Of a stretch of DNA of 64,000 nucleotides, positions 49,959 through 59,302 are shown piece by piece. Origin of the DNA: Nocardia suismassiliense (lineage in GTDB: Bacteria > Actinomycetota > Actinomycetes > Mycobacteriales > Mycobacteriaceae); the NCBI RefSeq assembly GCF_900269665.1, contig NZ_LT985361.1, positions 7,849,694 to 7,913,693 on the forward strand. The letters are read 5' to 3'. Both the position numbers and the translations under genes were made by a program. The notes under the pieces are model-generated. The model was given only the letters and a program-made list of their open reading frames with translations. It was not told where the DNA came from and did not search any database. How positions within the stretch are numbered: position 1 is the stretch's first letter; each line of letters opens with the position of its first letter.

Positions 49959-51227
49959 GTGAGCATCCAATCGCACGTCACGGCCCGACCCTCGACGTCG
50001 ACTTCCTGGCCCGATGTCGAACGCGTGCCCACCGGCACCCGCGCCACCATCGCCGCCGCGCTGGCGGACCGGCTGTTCCGGCGCGCCGTGCGCACCTTGC
50101 CGATCCGGGTCGAGTACCCGGACGGGACGGTGCTCGGCCGCGGCGGGGCGGACGCACCGCGGCTGATCCTGCACCGCCCGGCGAACTTCACCGCGCGGCT
50201 CGGGGTAGGCGGCCTGATCGGCTTCGGCGAGTCGTACATGGCCGGCGACTGGTCGTCGCCCGATCCGGCGGCGACACTCACGGTGTTCGCCGCGCGCATC
50301 GACCGGCTCGTCCCTGCCCCGCTGCGGGCGCTACGCCGCCTATACGTGTCGAAACACCCCGCCACCGAGCACAACAGCGAGTCGAACAGCCGCAGCAATA
50401 TCGCCAGGCATTACGACCTGTCGAACAACTTGTTCGAGCTGTTTCTCGACGAGACGCTGACCTACTCCAGCGCACTGTTCCCCGCGACCGCGCCGCCGCC
50501 GCGGTGGGCCGACCTCGCCGCCGCGCAGCAGGCGAAGATCGATCGGATCCTCGACCGCGCAGGCGTCGGGCCGGGCACCCGGTTGCTCGAAATCGGTACC
50601 GGCTGGGGCGAATTGGTGCTGCGCGCGGCCGCTCGCGGCGCGTCGGTTCGGTCGGTGACGCTGTCCACGGAGCAGCGCGCACTGGCGCTCGACCGGATCG
50701 CCGCCGCGGGCCTGTCCGAGCGCGTCACCATCGATCTGCTCGACTACCGCAGGGTGACCGGCGAATTCGACGCGGTGGTCTCGGTCGAGATGATCGAGGC
50801 CGTCGGTTACGAATACCTGGACACCTTCTTCGAGACCATCGACCGGGTGCTCGCGCCGGGCGGCCGCGCGGTGATCCAGGCGATCACCATGCCGCACCAG
50901 CGCATGCGCGCCACCCGCGACACCTACACCTGGGTGCAGAAATACATCTTCCCCGGCGGCTTCCTGCCGTCCACCCGGTTGCTCGCCGACGTGGCTGCTC
51001 GGCGCACCGAACTCGTTGTCCGCGAACAACTGTCGATGGGTGAGCACTACGCGCACACCCTGCGCCTGTGGCAGCAGCGGTTCAACGCGCGGGCCGATCG
51101 CGTCGCGGAACTGGGTTTCGATCCGATCTTCCGCCGGATGTGGCGGTTGTACCTGGCGCACGCCGAGGCCGGATTCCGCTGCGGCTACCTCGATGTCCAC
51201 CAGATCCTGCTCACCCGCGACGCGTGA
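49959..51227 (+). CDS. cfa: Cyclopropane-fatty-acyl-phospholipid synthase
   Basis: A 422-residue SAM-dependent enzyme that adds a methylene to unsaturated acyl chains. N-terminal domain with VGGLIGFGESYMAGDWSS; then IARHYDLSNNLFELFLDETL near residue 146; SAM motif RLLEIGTGWGELVLRAA near 205; and VSVEMIEAVGYEYLDTFF near 270. C-terminal Y.HTLRLWQQRF is typical. GTG 49959 follows GAGGAG. Cfa genes sit in singlet-oxygen or light response sets (RpoE/ChrR or LitR) in other bacteria; the same may hold here. Confidence 0.93.
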   Translation: MSIQSHVTARPSTSTSWPDVERVPTGTRATIAAALADRLFRRAVRTLPIRVEYPDGTVLGRGGADAPRLILHRPANFTARLGVGGLIGFGESYMAGDWSSPDPAATLTVFAARIDRLVPAPLRALRRLYVSKHPATEHNSESNSRSNIARHYDLSNNLFELFLDETLTYSSALFPATAPPPRWADLAAAQQAKIDRILDRAGVGPGTRLLEIGTGWGELVLRAAARGASVRSVTLSTEQRALALDRIAAAGLSERVTIDLLDYRRVTGEFDAVVSVEMIEAVGYEYLDTFFETIDRVLAPGGRAVIQAITMPHQRMRATRDTYTWVQKYIFPGGFLPSTRLLADVAARRTELVVREQLSMGEHYAHTLRLWQQRFNARADRVAELGFDPIFRRMWRLYLAHAEAGFRCGYLDVHQILLTRDA

Positions 51228-51236
51228 GCGGGTGAT

Positions 51237-52583
51237 TCAGCGGGTGCGACCGAGCAGATGTTTCAGCGCGGACGCGAGATCTGGTGTGCGGAAACGATGC
51301 CCGGCTTTATCGAGCACAGCGGGTACCACCCGCTGACTCGCGGCGGCCAGTTCCCGTGCGCCCTGCCCGCCGAGTAGCAGGGCCGGACCGAACTCGGGCA
51401 CCGGAAGCAGCGCGGGCCTGCGCAGCACGCCGGCCAGCACATGGGTGTACTCACTGTTGCGAACAGGTTGCGGGGCAACGGCATTCACCGGTCCGGACAC
51501 GGAGTTGTCCCACAGCGCCCGATAGTAGATATCCACCAGATCATCGATGCCGATCCAGGACAGCCACTGCTCGCCGTCACCGATCCGCCCGCCGAGCCCG
51601 GTAGCGAACAGCGGCCGCAGCAGGCGCAGGGTGCCGCCGCGCGGCGACTGCACAATGCCGGTACGCACCTTGACCACCCGGACCCCGCCGTCGGCGGCGG
51701 CGCTGGTGGCCGCCTCCCACGCGTCGACCACGTCGGCGAGGAAACCGTCACCGCGCGAGGCGTCTTCGGGTAGTCGGTCGTCGCCGCGGTCGTAGCCGTA
51801 GTAGCCGATGGCGGACGCGCTGACGAAGGCCGGGACACCCGCGCGGGCGGCGAGGGCGGCGAGCTGCTCGGTCGGGCCGATCCGGCTGTCCACAATGGCC
51901 TGCTTGTGTTCGTCGGTGAATCGGCCCGCGATCGAGGCACCCGCCAGGTGCACCACCGCGTCGACCCCGTCGAGCAGGTCCGGCGCGGGATCGTCCGGGT
52001 TCCATTGCCGTTCACCGGCTTGCGGCGCATGGCGGACCAGGCGGAGCACGGTGTGGCCGCCGGTCGACAGGAAGGCGGTCAAGGCCGAGCCGACCAGCCC
52101 CGACGCGCCGGTCACCGCGATCGTCTTGGCGGCGAAGCCCGCGCGGGCCGCGTCGGCGTGCGCGGCCAGGTCGTCGGCCAGCTGCCGGTATCGGTAGTCG
52201 AACATCGGGCGCAGGGTGAACGCGGGCACCGGCGACTCGACCCGATCCACCACCCTGGTGTGCGTGTCGTCGACGATCTCGAAATCGTGCGTGTGCCGCC
52301 AGCGCAGCAGCAGACCCGCGGGCAGCGAGCCGAGACCGTCCACGGCGATGCGGTCGACGAACCGTTGCGGCGGGTCATAACCGGCTGGATCGTGTTTCGC
52401 CACCCACCGCAGCCCACCGGGCAGGCCGAGCACGGCCCGGCCGTCGGCCAGCGAATCGGCCTCCGCGAGCACCGACGCCGGCTGCCACGGCGGCGCGAGC
52501 CGCGCGAACGCGCCTGGTCGGGCGTGCCACTCGAAGACCTCGGACCGGGGTGCCGCGACGACGCTCGAACACTCGATGCCCAT
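51237..52583 (-). CDS. TIGR01777 epimerase with N-terminal SRPBCC domain
   Basis: A 448-residue fusion. Residues 1-150 are an SRPBCC/START-like domain (ECSSVVAAPRSEVFEWHARP); residues 155-448 are an NAD-dependent epimerase-type domain with VTGASGLVGSALTAFLSTG near 158, VVHLAGASIAGRFTDEHK near 210 and the C-terminal DUF1731 helices. The substrate is unknown. This fold occurs beside Cfa, photolyase and LitR genes in several bacteria. Start ATG 52583, with GTG 52586 in front. It is convergent with cfa, 9 bases apart. Confidence 0.88.
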   Translation of the reverse strand: MGIECSSVVAAPRSEVFEWHARPGAFARLAPPWQPASVLAEADSLADGRAVLGLPGGLRWVAKHDPAGYDPPQRFVDRIAVDGLGSLPAGLLLRWRHTHDFEIVDDTHTRVVDRVESPVPAFTLRPMFDYRYRQLADDLAAHADAARAGFAAKTIAVTGASGLVGSALTAFLSTGGHTVLRLVRHAPQAGERQWNPDDPAPDLLDGVDAVVHLAGASIAGRFTDEHKQAIVDSRIGPTEQLAALAARAGVPAFVSASAIGYYGYDRGDDRLPEDASRGDGFLADVVDAWEAATSAAADGGVRVVKVRTGIVQSPRGGTLRLLRPLFATGLGGRIGDGEQWLSWIGIDDLVDIYYRALWDNSVSGPVNAVAPQPVRNSEYTHVLAGVLRRPALLPVPEFGPALLLGGQGARELAAASQRVVPAVLDKAGHRFRTPDLASALKHLLGRTR

Positions 52584-52736
52584 CACTCGACTCTAGCGAG
52601 GTAGCGACGCTTTGCAACGTTCATGCATCGTTATTCCGAAAATCGCCCCGGATCGGCCGCCCCTCCCACGCGATACCGTGCAATTGAAACTTGTTCTACC
52701 ATATGACGAGTCATCGTCGACATCGGAGGATTTGTC

Positions 52737-53543
52737 ATGCCGCTGGAACCCTCGGCCGCGGAGCTCTTGACCGCCGTCCAGGCGTCGCCGACCGCGGTCG
52801 CCGCGCACGACAAGTCCGCGTGGGTCGACTTATTCGCCGTCGACGCCGAGGTGAACGATCCGGTCGGCGCCCGCCCGCATGTCGGGCGCGCCGCCATCGA
52901 GCGCTTCTACGACACCTTCATCGGCCCGAACGAGATCTCGTTCCGGGTGGAACGCGACATCGTGCACCCGCCGACGGTGGTGCGCGACCTCACCATCGAG
53001 ACCACCATGTCGACCGGCGCCAGGGTCTCGGTCCCGATGCACCTGCGCTACCAGCTCACCGAGGACACCGACGGCTGGAAGATCACCCAGCTGGCCGCAC
53101 ACTGGGAACTGGCACCGATGATCGTGCAGCTGCTACGCACCGGGCCCAGCGGGTTCGGCGCCGCGCTACAGCTCGGACCGCAACTGATTCGCCATCAGGG
53201 TGTCAGCGGCGCGCTGGGCATGCTGCGTGCGCTCGGTGGGGTGGGGCGGACGGGCAAGCGCGTGTCCTCCCGGCTGTTTGCCGCGGCGGGCAGCACGGAC
53301 ATCGTTCGTGTCCGCGGGCTCCTCGGACACTATGCCGTGGTCGAATTTCCCGCGGGCACACCGGTTTCGGCGGAGGAGTTCACCAATCGGGCACGAAACA
53401 TGCGGTGGGGCAAGCTGATCGCCGCCGGTCGCACGGTGAGCGCGAGCGTTCGGTTCGGGGATACTCGCGGGGTGGCGTTCGTCGAATTCGCTGCCGGCGC
53501 GCCGAGCATCGCGAGCCTTCGTTTCTTCCTTGATCGCGCCTGA
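52737..53543 (+). CDS. NTF2-like (SnoaL/ketosteroid isomerase-type) protein
   Basis: A 268-residue protein. Residues 1-130 are an NTF2-like domain (AHDKSAWVDLFAVDAEVNDP, RAAIERFYDTFI); residues 165-268 form a second alpha/beta region that I do not recognise. Such proteins are isomerases or unknown small-molecule binders. GGAGG is seven bases before ATG 52737. Its last 214 bases overlap, on the opposite strand, the end of the fatty acid hydroxylase gene. Confidence 0.75.
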   Translation: MPLEPSAAELLTAVQASPTAVAAHDKSAWVDLFAVDAEVNDPVGARPHVGRAAIERFYDTFIGPNEISFRVERDIVHPPTVVRDLTIETTMSTGARVSVPMHLRYQLTEDTDGWKITQLAAHWELAPMIVQLLRTGPSGFGAALQLGPQLIRHQGVSGALGMLRALGGVGRTGKRVSSRLFAAAGSTDIVRVRGLLGHYAVVEFPAGTPVSAEEFTNRARNMRWGKLIAAGRTVSASVRFGDTRGVAFVEFAAGAPSIASLRFFLDRA

Positions 53544-54412
53544 GATCGGTTGTGGGATAGCGGCACGCCACCCTCGGTCCAGCCGGGCGGACCGAAGATA
53601 TAACCGAGGCGGCCACGCCAGGTGTGTGCGCCGCGCACATCCCGAACGAGCCCGGCCAGCTCGTGATAATTGACCTTCACCGGATTGTGCGTATCGATGT
53701 TCTTGGTGAGCCCGTACCGGATCGGCTCGGATTCGGCGGCGAAGCTGCCGAACATCCGGTCCCAGATGATGAAGATGCCGCCGTAGTTCCTGTCGAGGTA
53801 GGGCTGGTTCGACCCGTGGTGAACGCGATGGTGGGCGGGAGTATTGAACAGGAACTCGATCGGACGCGGCAGCGTGCCGACGCGCTGCGTATGGATCGGG
53901 AACTGGTACAGCAGCCCGATGCTTTGCAGCAGGAAGATCATCCACACCGGCAGACCCAGCAAAGCCGCTGGCACCCAAGCCATTCCGCGCAGCACGTTGG
54001 TCACCGGATGCACCCAGGGCAACCGGATGGCGGTGGACAGATTGAAGTGCTCGCTGGAGTGATGCACGCTGTGCGAGGTCCACAGCAGACGAACGCGATG
54101 GTCGGCCCGATGCGCCCAGTAGTAGCAGAAATCGGTCACTACCAGGCCGAGCACCCAGACCCACCACGCCTGCGCGGACAGGTGCAGCGGAGTGATCGCG
54201 GCGGCCCCGACCACCGCCGAGAACGGAATCAGGTACTGCGTCAGCGGTTTGGTGAGCCGGCCGAGCGTGAAGGTGGCCACGTTGGTGGCGGTGTCGCGGC
54301 CGGATCCGGCGTTGCTCGGGCGATCGGGATCGCGGCGATAGGCGAACCACTCCACGAGCATGAACAACACGAAAGCGGGGACGGCATAGCTCAACAGCTC
54401 CACTCTGCCCAC
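53330..54412 (-). CDS. Fatty acid hydroxylase / sterol desaturase family protein
   Basis: A 360-residue membrane oxygenase with the three histidine motifs HRADH near residue 103, HSVHHSSEHFN near 118 and HRVHHGSN near 198 that hold a di-iron centre. Helices lie near 8-22, 52-90 and 155-175. It hydroxylates or desaturates a lipid. GTG 54412 has AAGGAG six bases before it. Beyond PPGWTEGG the frame runs about 70 residues with basic, non-conserved sequence, overlapping the convergent NTF2-like gene; an earlier stop may have been lost. Confidence 0.8.
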   Translation of the reverse strand: MGRVELLSYAVPAFVLFMLVEWFAYRRDPDRPSNAGSGRDTATNVATFTLGRLTKPLTQYLIPFSAVVGAAAITPLHLSAQAWWVWVLGLVVTDFCYYWAHRADHRVRLLWTSHSVHHSSEHFNLSTAIRLPWVHPVTNVLRGMAWVPAALLGLPVWMIFLLQSIGLLYQFPIHTQRVGTLPRPIEFLFNTPAHHRVHHGSNQPYLDRNYGGIFIIWDRMFGSFAAESEPIRYGLTKNIDTHNPVKVNYHELAGLVRDVRGAHTWRGRLGYIFGPPGWTEGGVPLSHNRSQARSRKKRRLAMLGAPAANSTNATPRVSPNRTLALTVRPAAISLPHRMFRARLVNSSAETGVPAGNSTTA

Positions 54413-54620
54413 GAGATCTCCTTGACTGTCCGGCGGTGATCCCGACGCTACGGGCGATGGCCTGCGCAAACATCGCGCCGCCGAGGGATTCGGTGTCCCT
54501 CGCGCGGGGGACGCGGCGACACCCGCCGACGGGCAGAGTTGTCGCAGGCAGCGCCCGGCCCGGACGCGCCGAGCTGGCTAGGATCGAGAGCTCCGACGAC
54601 GCGAAGGCGGTGGCGAACCA

Positions 54621-55790
54621 GTGGACGTGAGCCGGTCGCTCGCCCGCCAGTCGCTGCTGGTCGCGGTGGTGGCGGCGCTGATCGACGCGGTGGTGCTCGG
54701 CCTGAGCGGGGTGTTCACGGTCGCGCCGTGGCAGACCGTCGCCGCGGTGGCGGGCTTCGTCGCCGTCGATCTGGCCTTGGCCGCGCCGCCCCGCACGGCC
54801 GGGGTGGTCGCGGTGGCCCACGTCGTTGTCCGGCTGCTCGGCGCGTGGCTGCTGCACTGGCACGGCTTCGGCGGGCGCTTCGCCGACGTCGGCTTTCTGG
54901 TGGCCGGCTATCGGGCGGGCGCGTGGCTGGCCGGACCGACCTCGGTGCTGACCATGCTGGTGATGTGCGGCGGTGTCGCGACGGGGCATCTGCTGACCGC
55001 GAGTTACGCCACCCGCGACTGGCGAATACTGGTCACCTCGACGGTGGCCGCGGGCTGCGTGCCATGGCTGGTCGGGCGGTACACCGCGGCGCGCGGCGCC
55101 TACATCGCGGACCTGGAGCAGCGCGAACGCCTGCGGCGCCGGGATCATCAGGTGGCGCTGGAGCGGGCGGTGACCGAAGAACGCGCCGCCATCGCGCGGG
55201 ACCTGCACGATGTGATCTCCCACCATGTCAGCGCCATCGGCATCCACGCGGGCGCGGCGCGAATAGCTTTGGCGGACAGCACGAATGGCGCGGCGACCCG
55301 CTCCCTCACGGCGGTCGAGTCGAGTAGCAGGGCCGCGATGGTGGACCTGCGGCGGCAACTCGATCTGCTGCACGGCCGCGACGACGAGGGGCAGCGCCAA
55401 CCCGGTCTCGTCGATATCGACGGCCTGGTCGAGCATGTGCGGGCCGCTGGGCTGGCCGTCGAGGTCGTCGTGCGCGGCGCGGTGGTCGATCTGCCGGAGT
55501 CGTTGGACGTCACGGTGTATCGCATCGTGCAGGAGATGCTGACCAACGCATTGCGCCACGGTGACGGCGAGCATGCGCGATTGACGGTGGAGTACCTTCC
55601 CCATCGCGTCGTCCTCCGCGCTACCAATGCGATGCCACCCACGCCGACCGCCACCGATACCGCGGCACCGCGCGGTCTCTGCGGGATTCGCCGCCGCACC
55701 GAGCTTTTCGACGGCACCCTCGACTACGGTCTCGACCTTGCCGGAACCTCCTGGCACACCACGGTTTCCGTACCGATCGGTGGCGTATGA
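54621..55790 (+). CDS. Two-component sensor kinase, NarL type (HisKA_3)
   Basis: A 389-residue kinase. About four to five membrane helices occupy residues 8-155, a short coiled coil follows, then the H box RDLHDVISHHVSAIGIHAG near 195 with the phospho-histidine, and an ATPase domain whose N box is EMLTNALRHG near 310 and whose G box is degenerate near GLCGIRRRTE. It phosphorylates the response regulator encoded next. GTG 54621 is taken as start; GTG 54627 is possible. TAGGAT at about 54580 could be a -10 element. The stop overlaps the regulator start. Confidence 0.88.
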   Translation: MDVSRSLARQSLLVAVVAALIDAVVLGLSGVFTVAPWQTVAAVAGFVAVDLALAAPPRTAGVVAVAHVVVRLLGAWLLHWHGFGGRFADVGFLVAGYRAGAWLAGPTSVLTMLVMCGGVATGHLLTASYATRDWRILVTSTVAAGCVPWLVGRYTAARGAYIADLEQRERLRRRDHQVALERAVTEERAAIARDLHDVISHHVSAIGIHAGAARIALADSTNGAATRSLTAVESSSRAAMVDLRRQLDLLHGRDDEGQRQPGLVDIDGLVEHVRAAGLAVEVVVRGAVVDLPESLDVTVYRIVQEMLTNALRHGDGEHARLTVEYLPHRVVLRATNAMPPTPTATDTAAPRGLCGIRRRTELFDGTLDYGLDLAGTSWHTTVSVPIGGV

Positions 55791-56458
55791 CCGCACCGAT
55801 CCGGGTACTGATCGCCGACGACCACAGTATGTTCCGCTCCGGGTTACGCGCGGTCCTCGACAGCCAGGCCGACCTCGACTGCGTCGCCGAGGTCAGCGAC
55901 GGCCGCACCGCCATCGCCGAAACCGCCCGGCTGCGACCGGATGTCGCGATTCTCGACGTGCGCATGCCCAAACTGGATGGGCTCGCCGCCACCGAGGCCA
56001 TCGTCGCCGCGGGTGGTACCCACGTGCTGGTGCTCACCACCTACGACAGCGACGCCAACCTCTACCGAGCGCTGCGCGCGGGGGCGAGCGGATTCCTGCT
56101 GAAGAGCCTGCCGCCGGAGGAACTCGTCGCCGCGATCCGGATCGCCGCCCGCGGCGACGCGCTGATCGATCCGTCGATGACCCGCCGTCTGGCCGCCCGC
56201 TTCGCCGCCACCCTGGCCCCACCGACCGACCCACCCGAGATCCGGCAGCTCACCGCCCGCGAACTCGAAGTGCTGCTACTGCTCGCCGACGCTCGCAGCA
56301 ATGCCGAGATCGCCGGCCTGCTCGGTGTCGGCGAGGAAACCGTGAAGACGCACGTCTCCCGCGTCCTGGCCAAACTCGGTGTGCGCGACCGCATTCACGC
56401 GGTCGTCTACGCCCACCAGCACGGCCTTGTCCCCCGCACCCCACCCGGCCAGCGGTGA
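55787..56458 (+). CDS. NarL/FixJ-type response regulator
   Basis: A 223-residue regulator. Receiver domain 1-120 with the phospho-aspartate in VAILDVRMPKLDG near residue 56 and the acidic pair ADDH; LuxR-type DNA-binding domain from about 150 with LTARELEVLLLLADARSNAE and VGEETVKTHVSRVLAKLGV. Partner of the kinase just upstream, with ATGA coupling. Targets are unknown; the CinA-like gene 20 bases downstream is likely in the same transcript. Confidence 0.93.
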   Translation: MTAPIRVLIADDHSMFRSGLRAVLDSQADLDCVAEVSDGRTAIAETARLRPDVAILDVRMPKLDGLAATEAIVAAGGTHVLVLTTYDSDANLYRALRAGASGFLLKSLPPEELVAAIRIAARGDALIDPSMTRRLAARFAATLAPPTDPPEIRQLTARELEVLLLLADARSNAEIAGLLGVGEETVKTHVSRVLAKLGVRDRIHAVVYAHQHGLVPRTPPGQR

Positions 56459-56478
56459 CCGATGCGGGAGTGCGCATC

Positions 56479-56949
56479 ATGGATGGCATGAATGATCACG
56501 CCATTGCCGAAGAGCTTGCCGAGGTCGTCCGGCGTCGCGGTCTGACGGTGGCGGTCGCGGAGTCGTTGACCGCCGGTCAGATCGCGACCGCCCTGGGCGC
56601 CGCACCCGAGTCCGCCGAGTGGTTCCGCGGCGGCATCGTCGCCTACTCGGCAGAGGTCAAGCACAAAGTGCTCGGGGTGCCCCAGGTGCCGGTGGTGTCG
56701 GAGACGGCGGCCAAGGCGATGGCCGAGGGGGTCAACTCCCTCCTGGGCGCGACGCTGTCGGTCGCTGTCACCGGCGTCGGCGGACCGGGCCCGCAGGATG
56801 GCGAACCCGCCGGGTCGGTGTGGTTCGCCCTCGCCGATGACAGCGTGACGGCCTCGCATCGCCAGTTCGACGGCGATCCGGAGCAGGTGCTCGAGCAGAC
56901 CGTGCAGCGCGCCCTCGAACTGCTATTGGAGGCGGCGCGGCGGCACTGA
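56479..56949 (+). CDS. CinA-like NMN deamidase (PncC)
   Basis: A 156-residue stand-alone CinA C-terminal domain. These enzymes hydrolyse nicotinamide mononucleotide to nicotinate mononucleotide in pyridine nucleotide salvage. Seen: VAESLTAGQIATALGAAP near residue 25, GGIVAYSAEVKHKVLGV near 50 and VTGVGGPGPQDGEPAGSV near 99. GGGAG lies before ATG 56479. It abuts the convergent VOC gene. Confidence 0.9.
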   Translation: MDGMNDHAIAEELAEVVRRRGLTVAVAESLTAGQIATALGAAPESAEWFRGGIVAYSAEVKHKVLGVPQVPVVSETAAKAMAEGVNSLLGATLSVAVTGVGGPGPQDGEPAGSVWFALADDSVTASHRQFDGDPEQVLEQTVQRALELLLEAARRH

Positions 56950-57756
56950 TCATGTACCCGTCGGCGGCTCACCCACTGTCGTCGACGGGTCGACCAGGCC
57001 GAACGCCTCGCCCTGCAGGCCCTGCACGACGCCCATCCGGCCGAACGCGCTGTCGAACACGTCCATCAGGACTGTCGCGCCCAGCTCGGTGGCCTTGGCG
57101 ACGGCCGCGTCGGTGTTGTCGACCTGGAACCAGACCAGCCAGAACGACGGCGAGTCGCCGGGCGTCTTGGATGCGTCGTTGATACCGCCGACCGGGTCGC
57201 CGTCCTGGGTGAGGCCGAAGGTGGAGTAGACGAAGTTCTGGTCGTCCCCGATTTCGGTGTAGTGCCAGCCGAAGACGGCCGCGTAGAACTCCTGCGCCTG
57301 CTTGTACCGATCGGTGTGCAGCTCGTTCCAGCAGTACGCGCCGTGCTCGTTGTGGATCCCGGCACCGGTGTGCGCCTTGGCTTCCCACACACCGAAGGCC
57401 GCACCGGCCGGGTCGGTCGCAACGAACATCCGGCCCACATCGAGCACGTCGAAGGGCGCCATCAGCACCGAACCGCCTGCCGCCGTGACTTTCTCGGCGA
57501 TCGCGTCGGCGCTGTCGGCGGCGAAGTAGGTGGTCCATACCGACGGCATCGCCATCCCGTCGGGTTTGGGTCCGATGCCCGCGGCGGGCCTGCCGTGCCG
57601 TAGCGCCATCAGATAGCCGCCGGCACCCGGCGGGCCGTCCATGATTTCCCAGCCGAACAATTCGCCGTAGAACTCGCGGGCCCGCGCGGTGTCGTCGACC
57701 TGACTGTCGACCCAGCTCGGTGTTCCGTGCGGCCATTTTCCGTCGTGCGTGGGCAT
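56950..57756 (-). CDS. VOC-family protein with two glyoxalase-type domains
   Basis: A 268-residue protein made of two vicinal-oxygen-chelate domains, residues 10-125 (DDTARAREFYGELFGWEI) and 138-255 (TDRYKQAQEFYAAVFGWHYT). Family members are dioxygenases, glyoxalases or antibiotic-binding proteins; this two-domain type is common in actinobacteria and untested. AGGAGG is eight bases before ATG 57756. Confidence 0.88.
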   Translation of the reverse strand: MPTHDGKWPHGTPSWVDSQVDDTARAREFYGELFGWEIMDGPPGAGGYLMALRHGRPAAGIGPKPDGMAMPSVWTTYFAADSADAIAEKVTAAGGSVLMAPFDVLDVGRMFVATDPAGAAFGVWEAKAHTGAGIHNEHGAYCWNELHTDRYKQAQEFYAAVFGWHYTEIGDDQNFVYSTFGLTQDGDPVGGINDASKTPGDSPSFWLVWFQVDNTDAAVAKATELGATVLMDVFDSAFGRMGVVQGLQGEAFGLVDPSTTVGEPPTGT

Positions 57757-57959
57757 ATCCGTGGCCTCCTGACCTCGGTGCGCTGACGTGCGGCCGGTTG
57801 CGGCCGGCACGGCGCCAAGTCAACCACCGCGGCACTCGCGAATCAGCGAATCGACAATTCCGGCACGGCACCTCGAATCCATCATCGGAGAAGCTTCGCG
57901 AACCGGACACACCGTACTGATTTGTTGCCGTGACAAGGGTTGATCAGGAGTATGGCGGG

Positions 57960-59222
57960 ATGATCACAACATCCGACGTCGGGCGCGAACGTCTGCGGCT
58001 GGACGAACTTCCGGTTCGTCCCATTCATCGCAAATTGATGCTACTCGTCGGCGCCGGATTGTTTTTCGATCTGTATGAATTGTTTCTCGCCGGGACCATT
58101 ACCGGGGTGCTGAAACAAGAGATGCACTTGTCAACATTTCAGCTCAGCGGGATTGTAGGATCGGCCTTCGCCGGGCAGTTCCTCGGCGCGCTGGTGATCG
58201 GCCGGTTGTCGGATGTATTCGGCCGGCGCCGCATGTTCATGATCAATATCGCGTTATATTCCGGCTTCACGCTGCTGGGCGCGTTCAGCCCGAACATCAC
58301 CTTCCTGATGGCGACGCGGTTCCTGGCCGGACTCGGGATCGGCGCCGAGATGACGGTGTCGGACACCTACCTGTCGGAAGTTGTTCCGCCGCAAGTGCGT
58401 GGCCGCATGATCGCCATGGCGTACACGATCGGTTTCTGTGCGGTGCCGACCGTGGGGTTTCTCGCCAAGTGGCTGGTTCCGTTGCAGCCCTTCGGTATCG
58501 AGGGCTGGCGCTGGCTGTTCGTGATCGGTGGCCTCGGCGCCGCCGTGGTGGTGTTCGCGCGGCGTGACATGCCGGAGTCGCCGCACTGGATCGCCCGGCA
58601 GCAGAACAAGACCGCCCTCACGCCGTTCAGCGCGATCGTCCGGCCGCCCTATCGGGCGAAGACCACGCTGTTCTCCGCCGTGATGATTCTGCAGGTCTTC
58701 GGCTACTACGGGTTCGGCACCTTGGCGGTACTCGTGCTGGACCGCAAGGGATTCGAGGTGGTGACCTCCCTGAGCTACTTGGCCGTCACCTATCTCGGCT
58801 ATCCGCTGGGTTCCCTGCTGGCGATCCCGCTGATGGAGCGGATCGAGCGCAAACACCTGGTCATGGGCACCGCCACGCTGATGGCGATCTTCGGCCTCAC
58901 CTTCGGCTTCGCCACCAGCGTGCCGCTGATCCTGTTGTCGGGCGGCCTGTTCACCGTCGCGAGCAACGTCTTCTCCGACGCCATCCACGCCTACCTACCC
59001 GAGTCGTTCCCCACCGCGGTGCGCGGAACCGCCTCCGGCGCAACCTATTCGCTGTCGAAGGTCAGCACCGCACTCCTGCCGTTCCTGCTACTTCCGCTAC
59101 TGGACCGCCCGAACGGGCCGGGCCTGGTGTTCTCGGTGATCACCGTCGCGCTGCTCACCATGGTTGCCTTGGTCGGCATCTGGGGGCCGCTCACCGGCAG
59201 GCGGGCACTGGACGCGGAGTAA
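57960..59222 (+). CDS. MFS transporter (sugar/aromatic acid porter type)
   Basis: A 420-residue major facilitator with 12 helices. The loop 2-3 motif is GRLSDVFGRRRMFM near residue 92, and the equivalent second-half motif is MERIERKHLVM near 295; LFFDLYELFLAGTITG in helix 1 resembles AAHS-type acid/H+ symporters with an acidic residue in the first helix. The substrate is unknown. GGAG is nine bases before ATG 57960. The ABC-F gene follows 80 bases later, behind its own operator. Confidence 0.88.
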   Translation: MITTSDVGRERLRLDELPVRPIHRKLMLLVGAGLFFDLYELFLAGTITGVLKQEMHLSTFQLSGIVGSAFAGQFLGALVIGRLSDVFGRRRMFMINIALYSGFTLLGAFSPNITFLMATRFLAGLGIGAEMTVSDTYLSEVVPPQVRGRMIAMAYTIGFCAVPTVGFLAKWLVPLQPFGIEGWRWLFVIGGLGAAVVVFARRDMPESPHWIARQQNKTALTPFSAIVRPPYRAKTTLFSAVMILQVFGYYGFGTLAVLVLDRKGFEVVTSLSYLAVTYLGYPLGSLLAIPLMERIERKHLVMGTATLMAIFGLTFGFATSVPLILLSGGLFTVASNVFSDAIHAYLPESFPTAVRGTASGATYSLSKVSTALLPFLLLPLLDRPNGPGLVFSVITVALLTMVALVGIWGPLTGRRALDAE

Positions 59223-59276
59223 GCATCCGCCGCTGAAACCTCGCGCTGTACGGCCACCGAAAATGGCTCGTCTATT

Positions 59277-59292
59277 TATCACGCCCGTGATA
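59277..59292. promoter_or_regulatory. Operator candidate TATCACG-CC-CGTGATA before ABC-F
   Basis: Seven-base perfect arms around CC. It ends exactly 10 bases before the ABC-F start codon. A 13/16 match lies at the same distance before the TetR gene at 61040. Confidence 0.72.
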
Positions 59293-59302
59293 TTTTCGCC
59301 GC

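Noticed and set aside
53166..55796. 876-residue minus-strand open frame
   Set aside because: Arg/Gly/Ala/His-rich shadow of the hydroxylase (in another frame) and of the plus-strand kinase gene; no motif, and real genes explain the region.
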